Shown here one piece after another: positions 30,681 through 40,344 of a stretch of DNA of 64,000 bases. The translations under genes were made by a program, and so were the position numbers. Under the pieces are notes generated by a model. It was not told the DNA's origin. It saw only the letters and a program-made list of their open reading frames with translations, and did not search any database. The stretch comes from Rubrobacter xylanophilus (GTDB lineage: Bacteria > Actinomycetota > Rubrobacteria > Rubrobacterales > Rubrobacteraceae): the NCBI RefSeq assembly GCF_007164525.1, contig NZ_AP019791.1, positions 793,501 through 857,500 on the forward strand, given 5' to 3'. Each line of letters begins with the position of its first letter. Position 1 is the first letter of the stretch.

Positions 30681-31781
30681 TCAGGACCCCGGCTCCCAGC
30701 GGAAGAAGCGGACGGCGAGCAGGAATCCGACGAGGGCCGTGGCCATCAAGGCCAGGGCGTCGGTCCAGAGGTGGCCGAGGGAGGTGCCGTAGACCATCGT
30801 CTGCCGCAGGCCGTCGGCGAGGTAGGAGAGCGGCAGGGCCTTCGAGATCTCCTGCATCCACTGCGGGGCCTGGGTGATGGGGAAGAAGATCCCGGCGAGA
30901 AACAGCATGGGGAAGGTGATGAGGTTGCCTAGAGTGTTGGCGCTCTCGACCCTGCGCGAGACGCCGGCGACGAAGAACCCTATGGCGAGGAAGGCGAGCG
31001 CCCCGAGGACGGAGAAGACCGCAACGCCCGCGGCGACCGAGGCTACATCCCCGCCCACGTGCAGACCGAAGAGCGCCCGGGCCAACCCCAGCAGGATCGC
31101 AACCTGAAAGAGCACCACGACGAGGTTGGAGACGATCCTCGCCCCGATGAAGCTCACCAGGGGGAAAGGCGTAACGCGGATGCGCCTGAGAACACCCCGC
31201 TCGCGCAGGGTAACGAAGGCGGCGGCGAGCCCGATGACCCCGTTCTGCATGATGCTCATCGCGACGAAGCCGGGGGCCAGGTAGTCGATGGTGTAGCCGA
31301 GGTCCCGTCCCTGCACCCCGCGGGTGCTGACGGAGACGAGCTCCGGTCCCTGCTCCGGGCCCCGGTTGAACCGGTCGGCGATCTGCTGGATGGCCGCCGA
31401 GACGGCCTGGGAGGTGGAGAGCTTGGAGCGGTCTACGTAGGCCTCGACCTTCAGGGGCTCACCCGGCGCGGCGTGCTCCGGGAAGACCAGGACCGCGTCG
31501 AGGTCACCCTCCTTGAGCTTCTGGATCTCGGCCCCACGCTCCCGCGAGCGCTCGACCTCGAAGAAGCTCGACCTCTCCATCGCCCTCGTCATCTGGGCGG
31601 CCAGGGGCGTCGAGCTGCCGTTCACCACGCCAGCGGTGGCGGTGAGACCGGAGTCGTCGCTGAAGAGAAACCCGAAGAGCACGATGAAGAGCGCCGGGAA
31701 CGCCAGGAGCCAGAACAGCGCGGTGCGGTTTCGCGCCTGCATCTTGAGGTTGGCCCCGACCATGGAGAGAAACGCCTTCAT
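30681..31781 (-). CDS. ABC-2 type exporter permease
   Basis: 366 residues from the ATG at 31781, which overlaps the ATPase stop (ATGA). One N-terminal helix (TALFWLLAFPALFIVLFGFLF), a large extracytoplasmic region (about 45-180) and five C-terminal helices form the ABC2_membrane layout. TLRERGVLRRIRVTPFPLVSFIGARI is the coupling region. With the upstream ATPase it forms a DrrAB-like drug or lipid exporter. Confidence 0.88.
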   Translation of the reverse strand: MKAFLSMVGANLKMQARNRTALFWLLAFPALFIVLFGFLFSDDSGLTATAGVVNGSSTPLAAQMTRAMERSSFFEVERSRERGAEIQKLKEGDLDAVLVFPEHAAPGEPLKVEAYVDRSKLSTSQAVSAAIQQIADRFNRGPEQGPELVSVSTRGVQGRDLGYTIDYLAPGFVAMSIMQNGVIGLAAAFVTLRERGVLRRIRVTPFPLVSFIGARIVSNLVVVLFQVAILLGLARALFGLHVGGDVASVAAGVAVFSVLGALAFLAIGFFVAGVSRRVESANTLGNLITFPMLFLAGIFFPITQAPQWMQEISKALPLSYLADGLRQTMVYGTSLGHLWTDALALMATALVGFLLAVRFFRWEPGS

Positions 31782-32773
31782 CAGTCGCGCAGGCTCCTTC
31801 CCGTGTAGGAGATGAACACGTCCTCGAGGTTCGCGCTCTGCACCGAGAGGTTGCGCAGCCTCACGCCCCGCTCGGCGGCGAACCGCATCAGGGCGGTGAT
31901 GGTGTCCTGGGTGTTGGCCGTCTGCAGCCGCACGTCGGAGCCGGAGCGCTCGACGCCGCGCACCCCGGGCAGCCATTCCAGACCGCCGTCGAGCCGCCCG
32001 TCGACCGTCACCAGCACGGTGGCGTCCACATCGAGCGAACGGATCAGGGCGAGGGGCGTGTCGCAGACGAGCACCCTGCCGCGGTCCATCACCGCGACCC
32101 GGTCGCACAGTTCCTCGGCCTCCTCCATGTAGTGGGTGGTCAGGACGATGGTGCGGCCCTCGGAGCGGATCTTTCGCACCATCTCCCACATGTTGCGCCG
32201 GGCCTGCGGGTCGAGCCCGGTCGTCGGCTCATCGAGGAAGACCACCTGCGGGTCGTTGATCAGCGCGAGCGCCATCGAGAGACGCTGCTGCTGGCCGCCG
32301 GAGAGCTGGTTCACCCGAGCGTCCTTCTTCTCGGAGAGCGAGACCATCTCCAGGAGGCTTCGGACGCGCTCCCCGTGGGAGCCGCCCACGCCGTAGAGGT
32401 CGGCGAAAAGCGAGAGCGTCTCCTCTACGGAGAGGTAGTCGAAGAGCGCGGTGGTCTGGAGCTGCACCCCGATGATCCTCTTGAGCTTCCCGGCCTCGCT
32501 TACGGCGTCGTACCCGGCGACCTCTATCTCGCCCTCGTCGGGCCTCCTCAGACCCTCTACCATCTCCAGCGTCGTCGTCTTGCCGGCGCCGTTGGGACCT
32601 AGGATGCCGAAGACCTCACCCCGGTAAACGGTGAGGTCCACCCCGTCCACGGCTACGACCTCCCCGTAGCGCTTGCGCAGCCCCCGGATACGGATGACCT
32701 CCTCCTTCACGTCCCCCGCGCCGCTTCGTGTGGCAAGCTCTTCCACGCGCGCCTCCTCAGAAACGCTCTCCAA
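31781..32773 (-). CDS. ABC exporter ATPase, DrrA-like
   Basis: 330 residues. Walker A GPNGAGKTT near 59-67, Q-loop GVQLQTTALFDYLSVEETL, signature LSGGQQQRLS, Walker B VVFLDEPTTGLD and the switch His in VLTTHYMEEAEEL. The C-terminal 80 residues match the DUF4162-type extension of exporter ATPases. It pairs with the permease, and a two-component system 139 bases upstream may control it, as in many bacterial antibiotic-stress modules. Confidence 0.93.
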   Translation of the reverse strand: MESVSEEARVEELATRSGAGDVKEEVIRIRGLRKRYGEVVAVDGVDLTVYRGEVFGILGPNGAGKTTTLEMVEGLRRPDEGEIEVAGYDAVSEAGKLKRIIGVQLQTTALFDYLSVEETLSLFADLYGVGGSHGERVRSLLEMVSLSEKKDARVNQLSGGQQQRLSMALALINDPQVVFLDEPTTGLDPQARRNMWEMVRKIRSEGRTIVLTTHYMEEAEELCDRVAVMDRGRVLVCDTPLALIRSLDVDATVLVTVDGRLDGGLEWLPGVRGVERSGSDVRLQTANTQDTITALMRFAAERGVRLRNLSVQSANLEDVFISYTGRSLRD

Positions 32774-32911
32774 AGCTTATCTTCAGCCTCCACCGATGCT
32801 ACAGGCAGGGCTAGAGAACTACATCGGACGAAAGTAGGATTCCGGGGAGAAGAAGCTCCATCACAAAAGTCATCTAACCCGCAGGCGCTCTTCCCGCGCC
32901 GCTCAGCCGTT

Positions 32912-33562
32912 TCAGGGCTCCTCCATCCAGCCGCGCTCTACGGCGTAGAGCGCGGCCTGGGTGCGATCCCTGAAGCCAAGCTTCCTCAGGATGCTCGAGA
33001 TGTGGTTCTTCACCGTGCCCTCGGTGATGTAGAGGGAGCGGGCGATCTCCCGGTTCGAGGCCCCCGAGGCCACGAGCCGGAGCACCTCCATCTCCCGCTC
33101 GGAGAGCGGCCCGGGGCCGGCGGGCTCCTTCGAGAGGCGCCCCAGCTCGGAGATGACCTTCAGCGTGATCGGACCGTCGAGCACGGCCTCGCCCCGGTGC
33201 ACCTTCTCTATCGCGGCGGCGAGCTCCTCCGAGGGCGTGTCCTTGAGGATGTAGCCCCTGGCACCGGCCCGGAGTCCCCGGAAGACGTAATCGTCGTCGT
33301 CGAAGGTGGTGAGGATGATCGCCGCGACCTCCGGGTGCTCGCGCCGCAGGCGTTCGATCAGCTCTATGCCGTCCATCCGGGGCATCCTCACGTCCACGAG
33401 CACGACCTCCGGCCTGGCCCCGGGAAGGCGCTCCAGCGCCTCCACCCCGTCCGCGGCCTCCCCCACTACCTCGACCCCTTCCTCCAGATCCAGGAGCGTC
33501 CTCAGCCCCTCGCGCATGAGCGCCTGGTCCTCTACGATCATCACCCGTACCGGACCGCTCAC
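32912..33562 (-). CDS. NarL/LuxR-family response regulator
   Basis: 216 residues. The receiver domain has the acidic pocket (VMIVEDQALMREGL), phospho-acceptor Asp in VVLVDVRMPRMDG (about 55) and Lys in GYILKDTPSEELAAAI. The C-terminal LuxR helix-turn-helix reads LSEREMEVLRLVASGASNREIARSLYITEGTVKNHISSILRKLG. It overlaps the kinase gene by four bases. The adjacent ABC exporter is the likely target. Confidence 0.94.
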   Translation of the reverse strand: MSGPVRVMIVEDQALMREGLRTLLDLEEGVEVVGEAADGVEALERLPGARPEVVLVDVRMPRMDGIELIERLRREHPEVAAIILTTFDDDDYVFRGLRAGARGYILKDTPSEELAAAIEKVHRGEAVLDGPITLKVISELGRLSKEPAGPGPLSEREMEVLRLVASGASNREIARSLYITEGTVKNHISSILRKLGFRDRTQAALYAVERGWMEEP

Positions 33563-34884
33563 GCCCCCACCCCCGCCGGAAGCTCCACCTCGAGAGCGAA
33601 CCCGCCCCCGCAGGCGCCCCCCGCGCTGATCCTGCCGCCGACCTCCTCGACCCGCTCCCGCAGGCCCTCGAGGCCGAACCCGCCCGACGTTCCCCCCGAA
33701 GCTCCCCGGCCGTCGTCCGTCACCGAGAGCCGCACCGTCTCCCCGCAGAGTTCCAGCCTCACCTCCACCCGGTCTGCGCCCGAGTGCTTGAGGGCGTTGG
33801 TCAGCCCCTCCTGCAGGACCCGGTAGAGGACGAACTCGACCTCCGAAGGGAGCGGGTGCTCCTCCCCCGTTACCTCGAAGGAGACCACGACCCCCGAGCC
33901 GTGAAACTCGCGCACCAGGTCGTCCAGGAACCTCAGGCCCGCACGCCGCCCCATCGACGGGGGCCTGAGAGCCCGCACCGCCCGGCGGGCCTCGGAGAGC
34001 GCCTCGCTCGCAGAGGCCTTCGCCCGGGCCACGGCCTCTGCCGCCCGTCCGGGGTCGCGGGCGAGGAGCTTCCCTGCGGCCTCGAGCTGGACGTTCACCA
34101 CGGTCAGGTGGTGCCCGACGGAGTCGTGGATCTCACGGGCTATCCGGTTCCTCTCTTCGGAGACCGCGAGCTCGCGCGCCCGCTCGGCGTACCTCCGCAG
34201 CTCGGCGTGGGCGTCCTCGAGCTCCGCGAGCAGCTCCTGGGCGTGTATCTGCTGCTTCATGGCCTCGACCGCGAGCGTGCAGATCCCGATAACGAACGCG
34301 AGCGGCCAGCTCCAGGACGCCGCCTGCTCCAGCGCCCAGAGCACACCCTTCTGGGGATACATCCACAGAAGGTCGCCGAACAGCAGCAGCACGATAAACC
34401 CCGCGTAGGCCATTCCCCACCGGAACCCGAACACGAAAACCCCGTTGGCGACCGCGGCATAGAGGAAACCCGTCGTAAGACCGAACCCCGTCATGCGGAT
34501 TATGAGGAAGGAGACGAGCGCGAAGGCAGGGATCGTCAGGAGCCTGACCCCGACTGCCTCATCCCTCTCCCAGGGCATGACCCTCATCAGGAAAGCGGCG
34601 GCCAGAAACGCCGCCGTCACGGGCAACACTCCGAACTCCCGCTCCCCGGAGAGGTAGAGCACATAGGTCGCCCCGACGTAGGAGAAACCAACGGCCCTCA
34701 TCAGCAGGGCCCCCCGACGCCCCTCAGGACCTACCCGGGCAAACCAGCCACCGGGATCGTTCCGCCCCGTCCTGGTATACGTCCAGCCCTTCACCTTCGC
34801 CCGCATCCCGGCCTTCCTCAGGCAGCAACGCTCGAGAAGCCCTTCTGTTGGGATCATCCTACCGCCGCCCGCGTCCCCGCGCAT
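33559..34884 (-). CDS. Sensor histidine kinase, HisKA_3 type
   Basis: Up to 441 residues; several in-frame starts make the N-terminus uncertain. About five to six hydrophobic segments occur between residues 60 and 200, with short loops, so it may sense a membrane signal. The phospho-acceptor is the His of RNRIAREIHDSVGHHLTVVNVQLEAAG. The ATPase domain has the N box (LTNALKHSGAD) and the G boxes DDGRGASGGTSGGFGLEGLRERVEEVGG. Partner of the LuxR-type regulator. Confidence 0.9.
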   Translation of the reverse strand: MRGDAGGGRMIPTEGLLERCCLRKAGMRAKVKGWTYTRTGRNDPGGWFARVGPEGRRGALLMRAVGFSYVGATYVLYLSGEREFGVLPVTAAFLAAAFLMRVMPWERDEAVGVRLLTIPAFALVSFLIIRMTGFGLTTGFLYAAVANGVFVFGFRWGMAYAGFIVLLLFGDLLWMYPQKGVLWALEQAASWSWPLAFVIGICTLAVEAMKQQIHAQELLAELEDAHAELRRYAERARELAVSEERNRIAREIHDSVGHHLTVVNVQLEAAGKLLARDPGRAAEAVARAKASASEALSEARRAVRALRPPSMGRRAGLRFLDDLVREFHGSGVVVSFEVTGEEHPLPSEVEFVLYRVLQEGLTNALKHSGADRVEVRLELCGETVRLSVTDDGRGASGGTSGGFGLEGLRERVEEVGGRISAGGACGGGFALEVELPAGVGA

Positions 34885-35197
34885 GTGCCGGAGGTCATGC
34901 AGGAGTCACGTAGGGCATGTGAGAAACGTCAGCCTTAGAGACCCTGCATCACACCCACGCCTTCCTCGTACCCGGTGAAAGCGCTGAAGCGGCGCAGGCG
35001 CCCCTCCATCGCCGGACAACCGCGAGGGTCTTCTCGTCGTAGGCGTTGGTGCCGGTGCGGTAGATGGCCTGGATGAAGCCCTCGGTTGAGCCCCACGGCA
35101 TCTATTGCTGCCGCACTGCTGCCAATAGCCTCCGGTGGATCCACCGGAGGCCATCCCAGATTCCGAGCATTCGGCCTATCCAGGGGAAATAAGAGAG
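34885..35197 (-). other. Gene-free stretch with a possible coding remnant
   Basis: About 310 bases between the kinase gene and tRNA-His with no intact gene. On the minus strand, about 34999-35098 reads as PWGSTEGFIQAIYRTGTNAY followed by DEKTLAVVRRW, with nearly every third base G or C, as in the real genes here. No start codon or ribosome site precedes it and the frame degrades after it. I read it as the leftover of a decayed gene of unknown family. Low certainty. Confidence 0.35.
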
Positions 35198-35271
35198 GGT
35201 GACCGACGGGATTCGAACCCGCGACCTTCGGAGCCACAATCCGATGCTCTACCGACTGAGCTACGGCCACC
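35198..35271 (-). tRNA. tRNA-His (anticodon GTG)
   Basis: 74 bases on the minus strand including the extra G(-1) that is specific to tRNA-His, paired with C73. The acceptor GTGGCCG/CGGTCAC has one G-T pair. The anticodon stem TCGGA/TCCGA encloses TTGTGGC, giving GTG. The T arm contains GGGTTCGAATCCC. CCA is not encoded. Confidence 0.96.
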
Positions 35272-35326
35272 AAGCGCACGCCGATTCTATCAGGAACGGC
35301 GCGATCTTACAGCATCCCGAGCCGTC

Positions 35327-36523
35327 TCAGGAGCGGTGGGCGGGGAGCTCCACCAGGACGTTGCGCCCGGCCCCGACCCCGGAGAGCAGCATGCACGCCG
35401 TGATCCCAAGGAGCAAGGCCAGAGGCAACGCCCAGCCACCGGTGAGGTCGTGCAGCGCTCCAAACAGCGGCGGGCCCGCCGCGGCGAGCAGATACCCCAC
35501 CGTCTGGGCCATCCCGGAGAGCGCGGCCGCGCCCGCGGCGTCCGGGGCGCGCAGCGCGAAGAGGGTGAGGGCGAGGCTGATGGCCGCTCCCTGTCCGAGG
35601 CCGAGCAGAAAGACCGGGACAGCGCTCAACATCCCTCCGAAGAACATGAGGCCCAGGATGCCGGACCCGGAGAGCACCGCCGCCCCGGCGGCAAGGGCGC
35701 TCTGGGAGCGCATCCGGGCTGCCAGGATCGGCACCAAGAGGGTGGCGGGAATCCCGACCACCTGCATGAGCGAGACCATCACCCCGGCCCCGGCCGCGTC
35801 CAACCCGCCGTCGCGGAGAATGGCGGGAAGCCAGGTGATCGAGACGTAGAAAACGATGGACTGCAGTCCCATGAACAGGGTCACCTGCCAGGCGAGAGCC
35901 GACCGCCACAGGCCCTGCAAAAGGCGCACGCCCCCTCCGGAAGATCCACCCTCCGGGCGCTCGCCGAGCAGCGGAACCCATACCACGGCCGCGAGCAGCG
36001 CCAGAGCGGCCCAGATCCCGAGAGCGCCCTGCCATCCGAGTCCCGCGGCGCGGGCCACCGGAACGCTCAGCCCGGCCCCGAGCGCGGCCCCGACGTTCAT
36101 CGCGGTTATGTAGGCGCCCGTGGCGAGTCCCACACGCCGGGGGAAGTAACGCTTGACAAAACCGGGGAGCAGAACGTTCGCGGCGGCTATCGCGGTGCCG
36201 AGGATGGCCGTGCCCGCGAAGAGCGCCGCCACGTGCGGCAGCGAACGCAGGGCGATCCCCGCGGCGAGCAGGACCAGGCCCCCGAAGAGCGCGCGGGTCA
36301 GCCCGATCCGGGCCGCGAGCCGCGGGGCAAAGGGCGAGACGGCGGCGAAGGCGAGAAGGGGGAGGGTCGTGAGCAGACCGGCGAGGCCGCCGGAGAGCCC
36401 GAGATCTTCCCGGATGCCCTCGATGACGGGTCCCACCGAGGTTATCGAGGCGCGCAGGTTGAGCCCGGCGAGCACCACGCAGGAGAACCACAAGGCAACC
36501 CGGACGACCCCCGACCCCTTCAC
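35327..36523 (-). CDS. MFS transporter, CynX/NimT type
   Basis: 398 residues with about 12 helices. The start SCVVLAGLNLRASITSVGPVIEGIREDLGLS is typical of the CynX (cyanate/nitroimidazole-type) branch. PLLAFAAVSPFAPRLAARIGLTRALFGG carries the loop 2-3 motif. It begins 24 bases after pobA on the same strand, so it may import 4-hydroxybenzoate or a related acid. That substrate is inference; the family itself is diverse. Confidence 0.78.
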   Translation of the reverse strand: MKGSGVVRVALWFSCVVLAGLNLRASITSVGPVIEGIREDLGLSGGLAGLLTTLPLLAFAAVSPFAPRLAARIGLTRALFGGLVLLAAGIALRSLPHVAALFAGTAILGTAIAAANVLLPGFVKRYFPRRVGLATGAYITAMNVGAALGAGLSVPVARAAGLGWQGALGIWAALALLAAVVWVPLLGERPEGGSSGGGVRLLQGLWRSALAWQVTLFMGLQSIVFYVSITWLPAILRDGGLDAAGAGVMVSLMQVVGIPATLLVPILAARMRSQSALAAGAAVLSGSGILGLMFFGGMLSAVPVFLLGLGQGAAISLALTLFALRAPDAAGAAALSGMAQTVGYLLAAAGPPLFGALHDLTGGWALPLALLLGITACMLLSGVGAGRNVLVELPAHRS

Positions 36524-36547
36524 GTAAATCCGCTCCGGGGAACCGGG

Positions 36548-37735
<1,188 letters not shown>

Positions 37736-37817
37736 CTACCTCGAAGCCTCCTCGAACCATCGGGCAAGAAACATGCTAGCACCGCAGGGAGGACCTCCGC
37801 TTCACCCCGGGAAGGCC

Positions 37818-37849
37818 ACCCGCCCCCGCCGGTTTCGGCGGGGGCGGGT
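37818..37849 (-). terminator. GC-rich hairpin after the O-demethylase gene
   Basis: A perfect 13-bp inverted repeat, ACCCGCCCCCGCC (37818-37830) and its complement (37837-37849), with a six-base loop GGTTTC. It lies 43 bases after the O-demethylase stop and before pobA. There is no T-run, so it would be a hairpin-only terminator of the kind proposed for actinobacteria. Confidence 0.65.
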
Positions 37850-37891
37850 CGGTGAGAGTGCCCGTGATGACGATCCTGGTCAAACGCCTCC

Positions 37892-39265
37892 CTAAGACCT
37901 CCGGTAGGCGGTGCGGGCGAACTCCACCAGCGGAGCGGGCTGCACGGTGGCCCTTATCTCCACCTGCCGGTGCTCCTCCACCGTGGGCTTGGAGCTGTTG
38001 GGCTCCTCGCCCCACAAGAGCACCACCTCGCTGCCGGGCTCGGCGACCTCCTCGTCCACCACCGCCAAGGACAGCATCGACCGCTCGTTGTAGCTGTAGC
38101 CGGTGTAGGTTGAGACCCCAACGACCCGGCCATCCTTCTCTACCCTGTCGTAGGGCAGCGTGGCGTAGTTGGAGAGCGGGAGGTCTATGTACTTGGCGGG
38201 GAGCCCCTCCCGCTCGAAGAGGGAGGCGAAGACCTCCTTTACGTCCTCCCCCTCCCACACCAGCGTCACCTTCCTGCGGTGCGGCCCCTCGGCCATCTCC
38301 TCCAGCGCCTCCCGACCCACGAAGTCGTGGTCGAACTTCACGAAGCGCCCGTAGCCGAGCTCGTAGGGGGTGAAGTAGTAGTCCTCTATCCTCTCCGAGT
38401 AGAAGCTCCCGCCGAGGGAGGCCATGGCCTCATAACCGTTTGCGGGGAGCCACTCCCTGTAGGGCTTCATCTGCTCCCCGGTGTAGATGGCGGGACAGGG
38501 CGAGGGGATCCAGCCGGACTCCAGCGTGTTGGTGGCGTAGGTCCTGGAGCCCACCTGCTTGAGGCCGTACTCCTCACCGGCCTCGATGATTATGCCCTTG
38601 ATCTCGTCCCGCTCCTCCCACGGGCCGAAGATCTCAGCGCCCGGCTGCCCGCTCATGCCGTGCCTGAGCGCCCGCACCTTGCGCCCGCCGATGTTGATCT
38701 CGTACATGTTGAAGAACGGCACCTGCGGCAGAGGCCCGCCGTTCAGCTTCTCGAGCAGCTCGCCCGCGTTGGGTCCCTGGATCTGGTAGCGATAGAGCCG
38801 CCGGCGCTTCTCGGGGTTCACGGCGTAGCGCTCGTCCCGCTCCACCTTCACGTCGTAGTCCCCGTTCTCGGCGTGGTACTGCACCCAGTTGTGGGCTGTC
38901 GGCCGCCCGACGAGGCTGACCCGATCGTCCTCGAGCCCGAACAGGACCGCATCGCCTATTACGTAGCCGTCGGGGTTGCAGGCCACGAACTGCTTGGCGT
39001 TGTTCTTCTTGAAGCCCTCGAAACTGTTGATCCCGAGGTCGGAGAGCAGCCGCTTCACGTCCGGCCCCTCTATATAGAGGTCGGTCATGTGGTAGGACTG
39101 GTCGAAGAGCACGCAGCTCTCCCTCCAGGCCCGCTGCTCGTCCCGCCAGTTGGTGAACTCCGCCGGAACCCCGGGGAAGGCGTAAGGCCCTATCTGCGAG
39201 TTCCTCAGCAGCTCCACCGGGCTCCTCGCACCCGCGAGCAAATCCTCCAGGCTGCGCCTGCTCAT
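37892..39265 (-). CDS. ligM: Tetrahydrofolate-dependent aromatic O-demethylase, LigM/DesA type
   Basis: 457 residues of the GcvT fold. Vanillate or syringate methoxyl carbon is transferred to tetrahydrofolate, giving 5-methyl-THF and protocatechuate or a gallate. Unlike glycine-cleavage T protein, it has LigM-type features: LFDQSYHMTDLYIEGPDV with His59, LVGRPTAHNWVQYH with Arg121, and SRTYATN with Tyr243. From memory, these correspond to LigM active-site His60, Arg122 and Tyr247. ATG at 39265 follows AGGGAG. Five genes that recycle its methyl-THF product are nearby (metF, folD, fchA, fhs and folate-linked neighbours). It has its own LysR-type promoter. DesA-like syringate specificity cannot be excluded. 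Confidence 0.88.
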   Translation of the reverse strand: MSRRSLEDLLAGARSPVELLRNSQIGPYAFPGVPAEFTNWRDEQRAWRESCVLFDQSYHMTDLYIEGPDVKRLLSDLGINSFEGFKKNNAKQFVACNPDGYVIGDAVLFGLEDDRVSLVGRPTAHNWVQYHAENGDYDVKVERDERYAVNPEKRRRLYRYQIQGPNAGELLEKLNGGPLPQVPFFNMYEINIGGRKVRALRHGMSGQPGAEIFGPWEERDEIKGIIIEAGEEYGLKQVGSRTYATNTLESGWIPSPCPAIYTGEQMKPYREWLPANGYEAMASLGGSFYSERIEDYYFTPYELGYGRFVKFDHDFVGREALEEMAEGPHRRKVTLVWEGEDVKEVFASLFEREGLPAKYIDLPLSNYATLPYDRVEKDGRVVGVSTYTGYSYNERSMLSLAVVDEEVAEPGSEVVLLWGEEPNSSKPTVEEHRQVEIRATVQPAPLVEFARTAYRRS

Positions 39266-39332
39266 GATCTCCCTGAACCTCCTCCCGATGACACCCTATT
39301 CATATACACACCCCTCGGAGAACCGCTGCTCA

Positions 39333-39398
39333 AACGTACATCGGCACACCTCCCGGCGCAAATACTGTTTTTATTGCTCCTCATATCCCCCGGATATA
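39333..39398 (-). promoter_or_regulatory. LysR-type regulated promoter, copy B (O-demethylase gene)
   Basis: Dyad window CATATCCCCCGGATATA (39382-39398). Coding-strand GTATTTG lies at 39359-39365 and the -35 TTGCGC at 39356-39361. After 17 bases the -10 TACGTT is at 39333-39338. The dyad centre is near -64. The dyad sits inside the 3' end of folD, so the demethylase has its own promoter although folD lies just upstream on the same strand. Confidence 0.7.
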
Positions 39399-40339
39399 GC
39401 CGGGGCAGCTACCGGAAGCCACCGTCGTCCCGGAAAACGGGAGGAGCTCCACCGCGCAGCCGCGGCGGTGTTCTTGAGCAACCACACGTCGGTTATGGGC
39501 CCCACCCCGCCCGGAACCGGCGTCAACGCCTCGGCCTTCCGGGCGACGCTCTGGAAGTCCAGATCCCCAACCAGTATGGTCCTCCCACCCCCCTCGGGGT
39601 CGGCGACCGGGTTTATGCCCACGTCCACGGCGATCACCCCCTCCCTGACGTAGCTTTCGTCTATGAGGCCGGCAACCCCCGCCGCCACGATGAGTACATC
39701 GGCCCTCACGGTCTGCTCGCGCAGCCGCCCCGCCCGGTAGGTGTTCACGTCGCAGGAGATGACGGTCGCGCCGCGGGCGAAGCCCAGCGAGACGGCGGGT
39801 TTGCCGACGTTGTTGGACCTCCCCACCACGACCACGGTGCTGCTGCGGTAGTACTCCTCCGGGTCGCGCCCCGAGAGCTTCAGGTAGCGATCCAGCAAGT
39901 AGAAGCACGCCGCGGGCGTGGAGGGCACGTAGCGGGGCCTCCCGAGCGCGAGCAGCCCGGCGTTGACCGGGTGCACGGCCTCTATGTCTTTCAGGGGATC
40001 CAGCATCCTGTACACTGCGGGCTCCGAGACCCGCTCCGGAAGGGGCCGCAAGACGAGTATCCCCGAGACCCGCGGGTCGGCGTTGAGCTTGCCGACCACC
40101 GCGAGCACGTCGGCCTCCTCGGCCTCCTCCGGAAGCCGCTCGCACGTATAGCGGCACCCGAGCTCGCCGGCGAGCTTTCTCACCCGCCGCTCGTAGGCCC
40201 GCGCCGCGTAGTCCTCCCCCACGAACACGGTGGCGAGCCCGGGCCTCACGCCACCCGCAGCAAGCTCCTCCACCTCCGAGATTACCCGCAGCTTGAGCTC
40301 CTCGGCCAGAGCCCTCCCGTCTATGACGCGCGCCCCCAA
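39371..40339 (-). CDS. folD: Methylene-tetrahydrofolate dehydrogenase, FolD family, probably lacking cyclohydrolase activity
   Basis: 322 residues. The fold is clear: VRPGLATVFVGED, VVVVGRSNNVGKPAV (NADP loop), VDVGINPVADPEGG and TPVPGGVGPITDVWLLKNT. Three positions that FolD enzymes use for the cyclohydrolase step differ: the Lys of YxxxK is Val53 (YERRV), the Gln of GILVQLPLP is Leu97 (GILVLRPLP), and the second Asp of KDVDG is Glu120 (KDIEA). A separate cyclohydrolase-type gene, fchA, lies directly upstream, so this protein may do only the NAD(P)-dependent dehydrogenase step. The C-terminal 30 residues beyond LLKNT are unusual and overlap the next promoter. Confidence 0.88.
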   Translation of the reverse strand: MGARVIDGRALAEELKLRVISEVEELAAGGVRPGLATVFVGEDYAARAYERRVRKLAGELGCRYTCERLPEEAEEADVLAVVGKLNADPRVSGILVLRPLPERVSEPAVYRMLDPLKDIEAVHPVNAGLLALGRPRYVPSTPAACFYLLDRYLKLSGRDPEEYYRSSTVVVVGRSNNVGKPAVSLGFARGATVISCDVNTYRAGRLREQTVRADVLIVAAGVAGLIDESYVREGVIAVDVGINPVADPEGGGRTILVGDLDFQSVARKAEALTPVPGGVGPITDVWLLKNTAAAARWSSSRFPGRRWLPVAAPAISGGYEEQ

Positions 40340-40344
40340 AAGAC

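Noticed and set aside
37892-39265. Glycine-cleavage T protein (gcvT)
   Set aside because: No gcvH or gcvP is nearby, the length (457) exceeds the usual 360-370, and the LigM-type His, Arg and Tyr positions are present.
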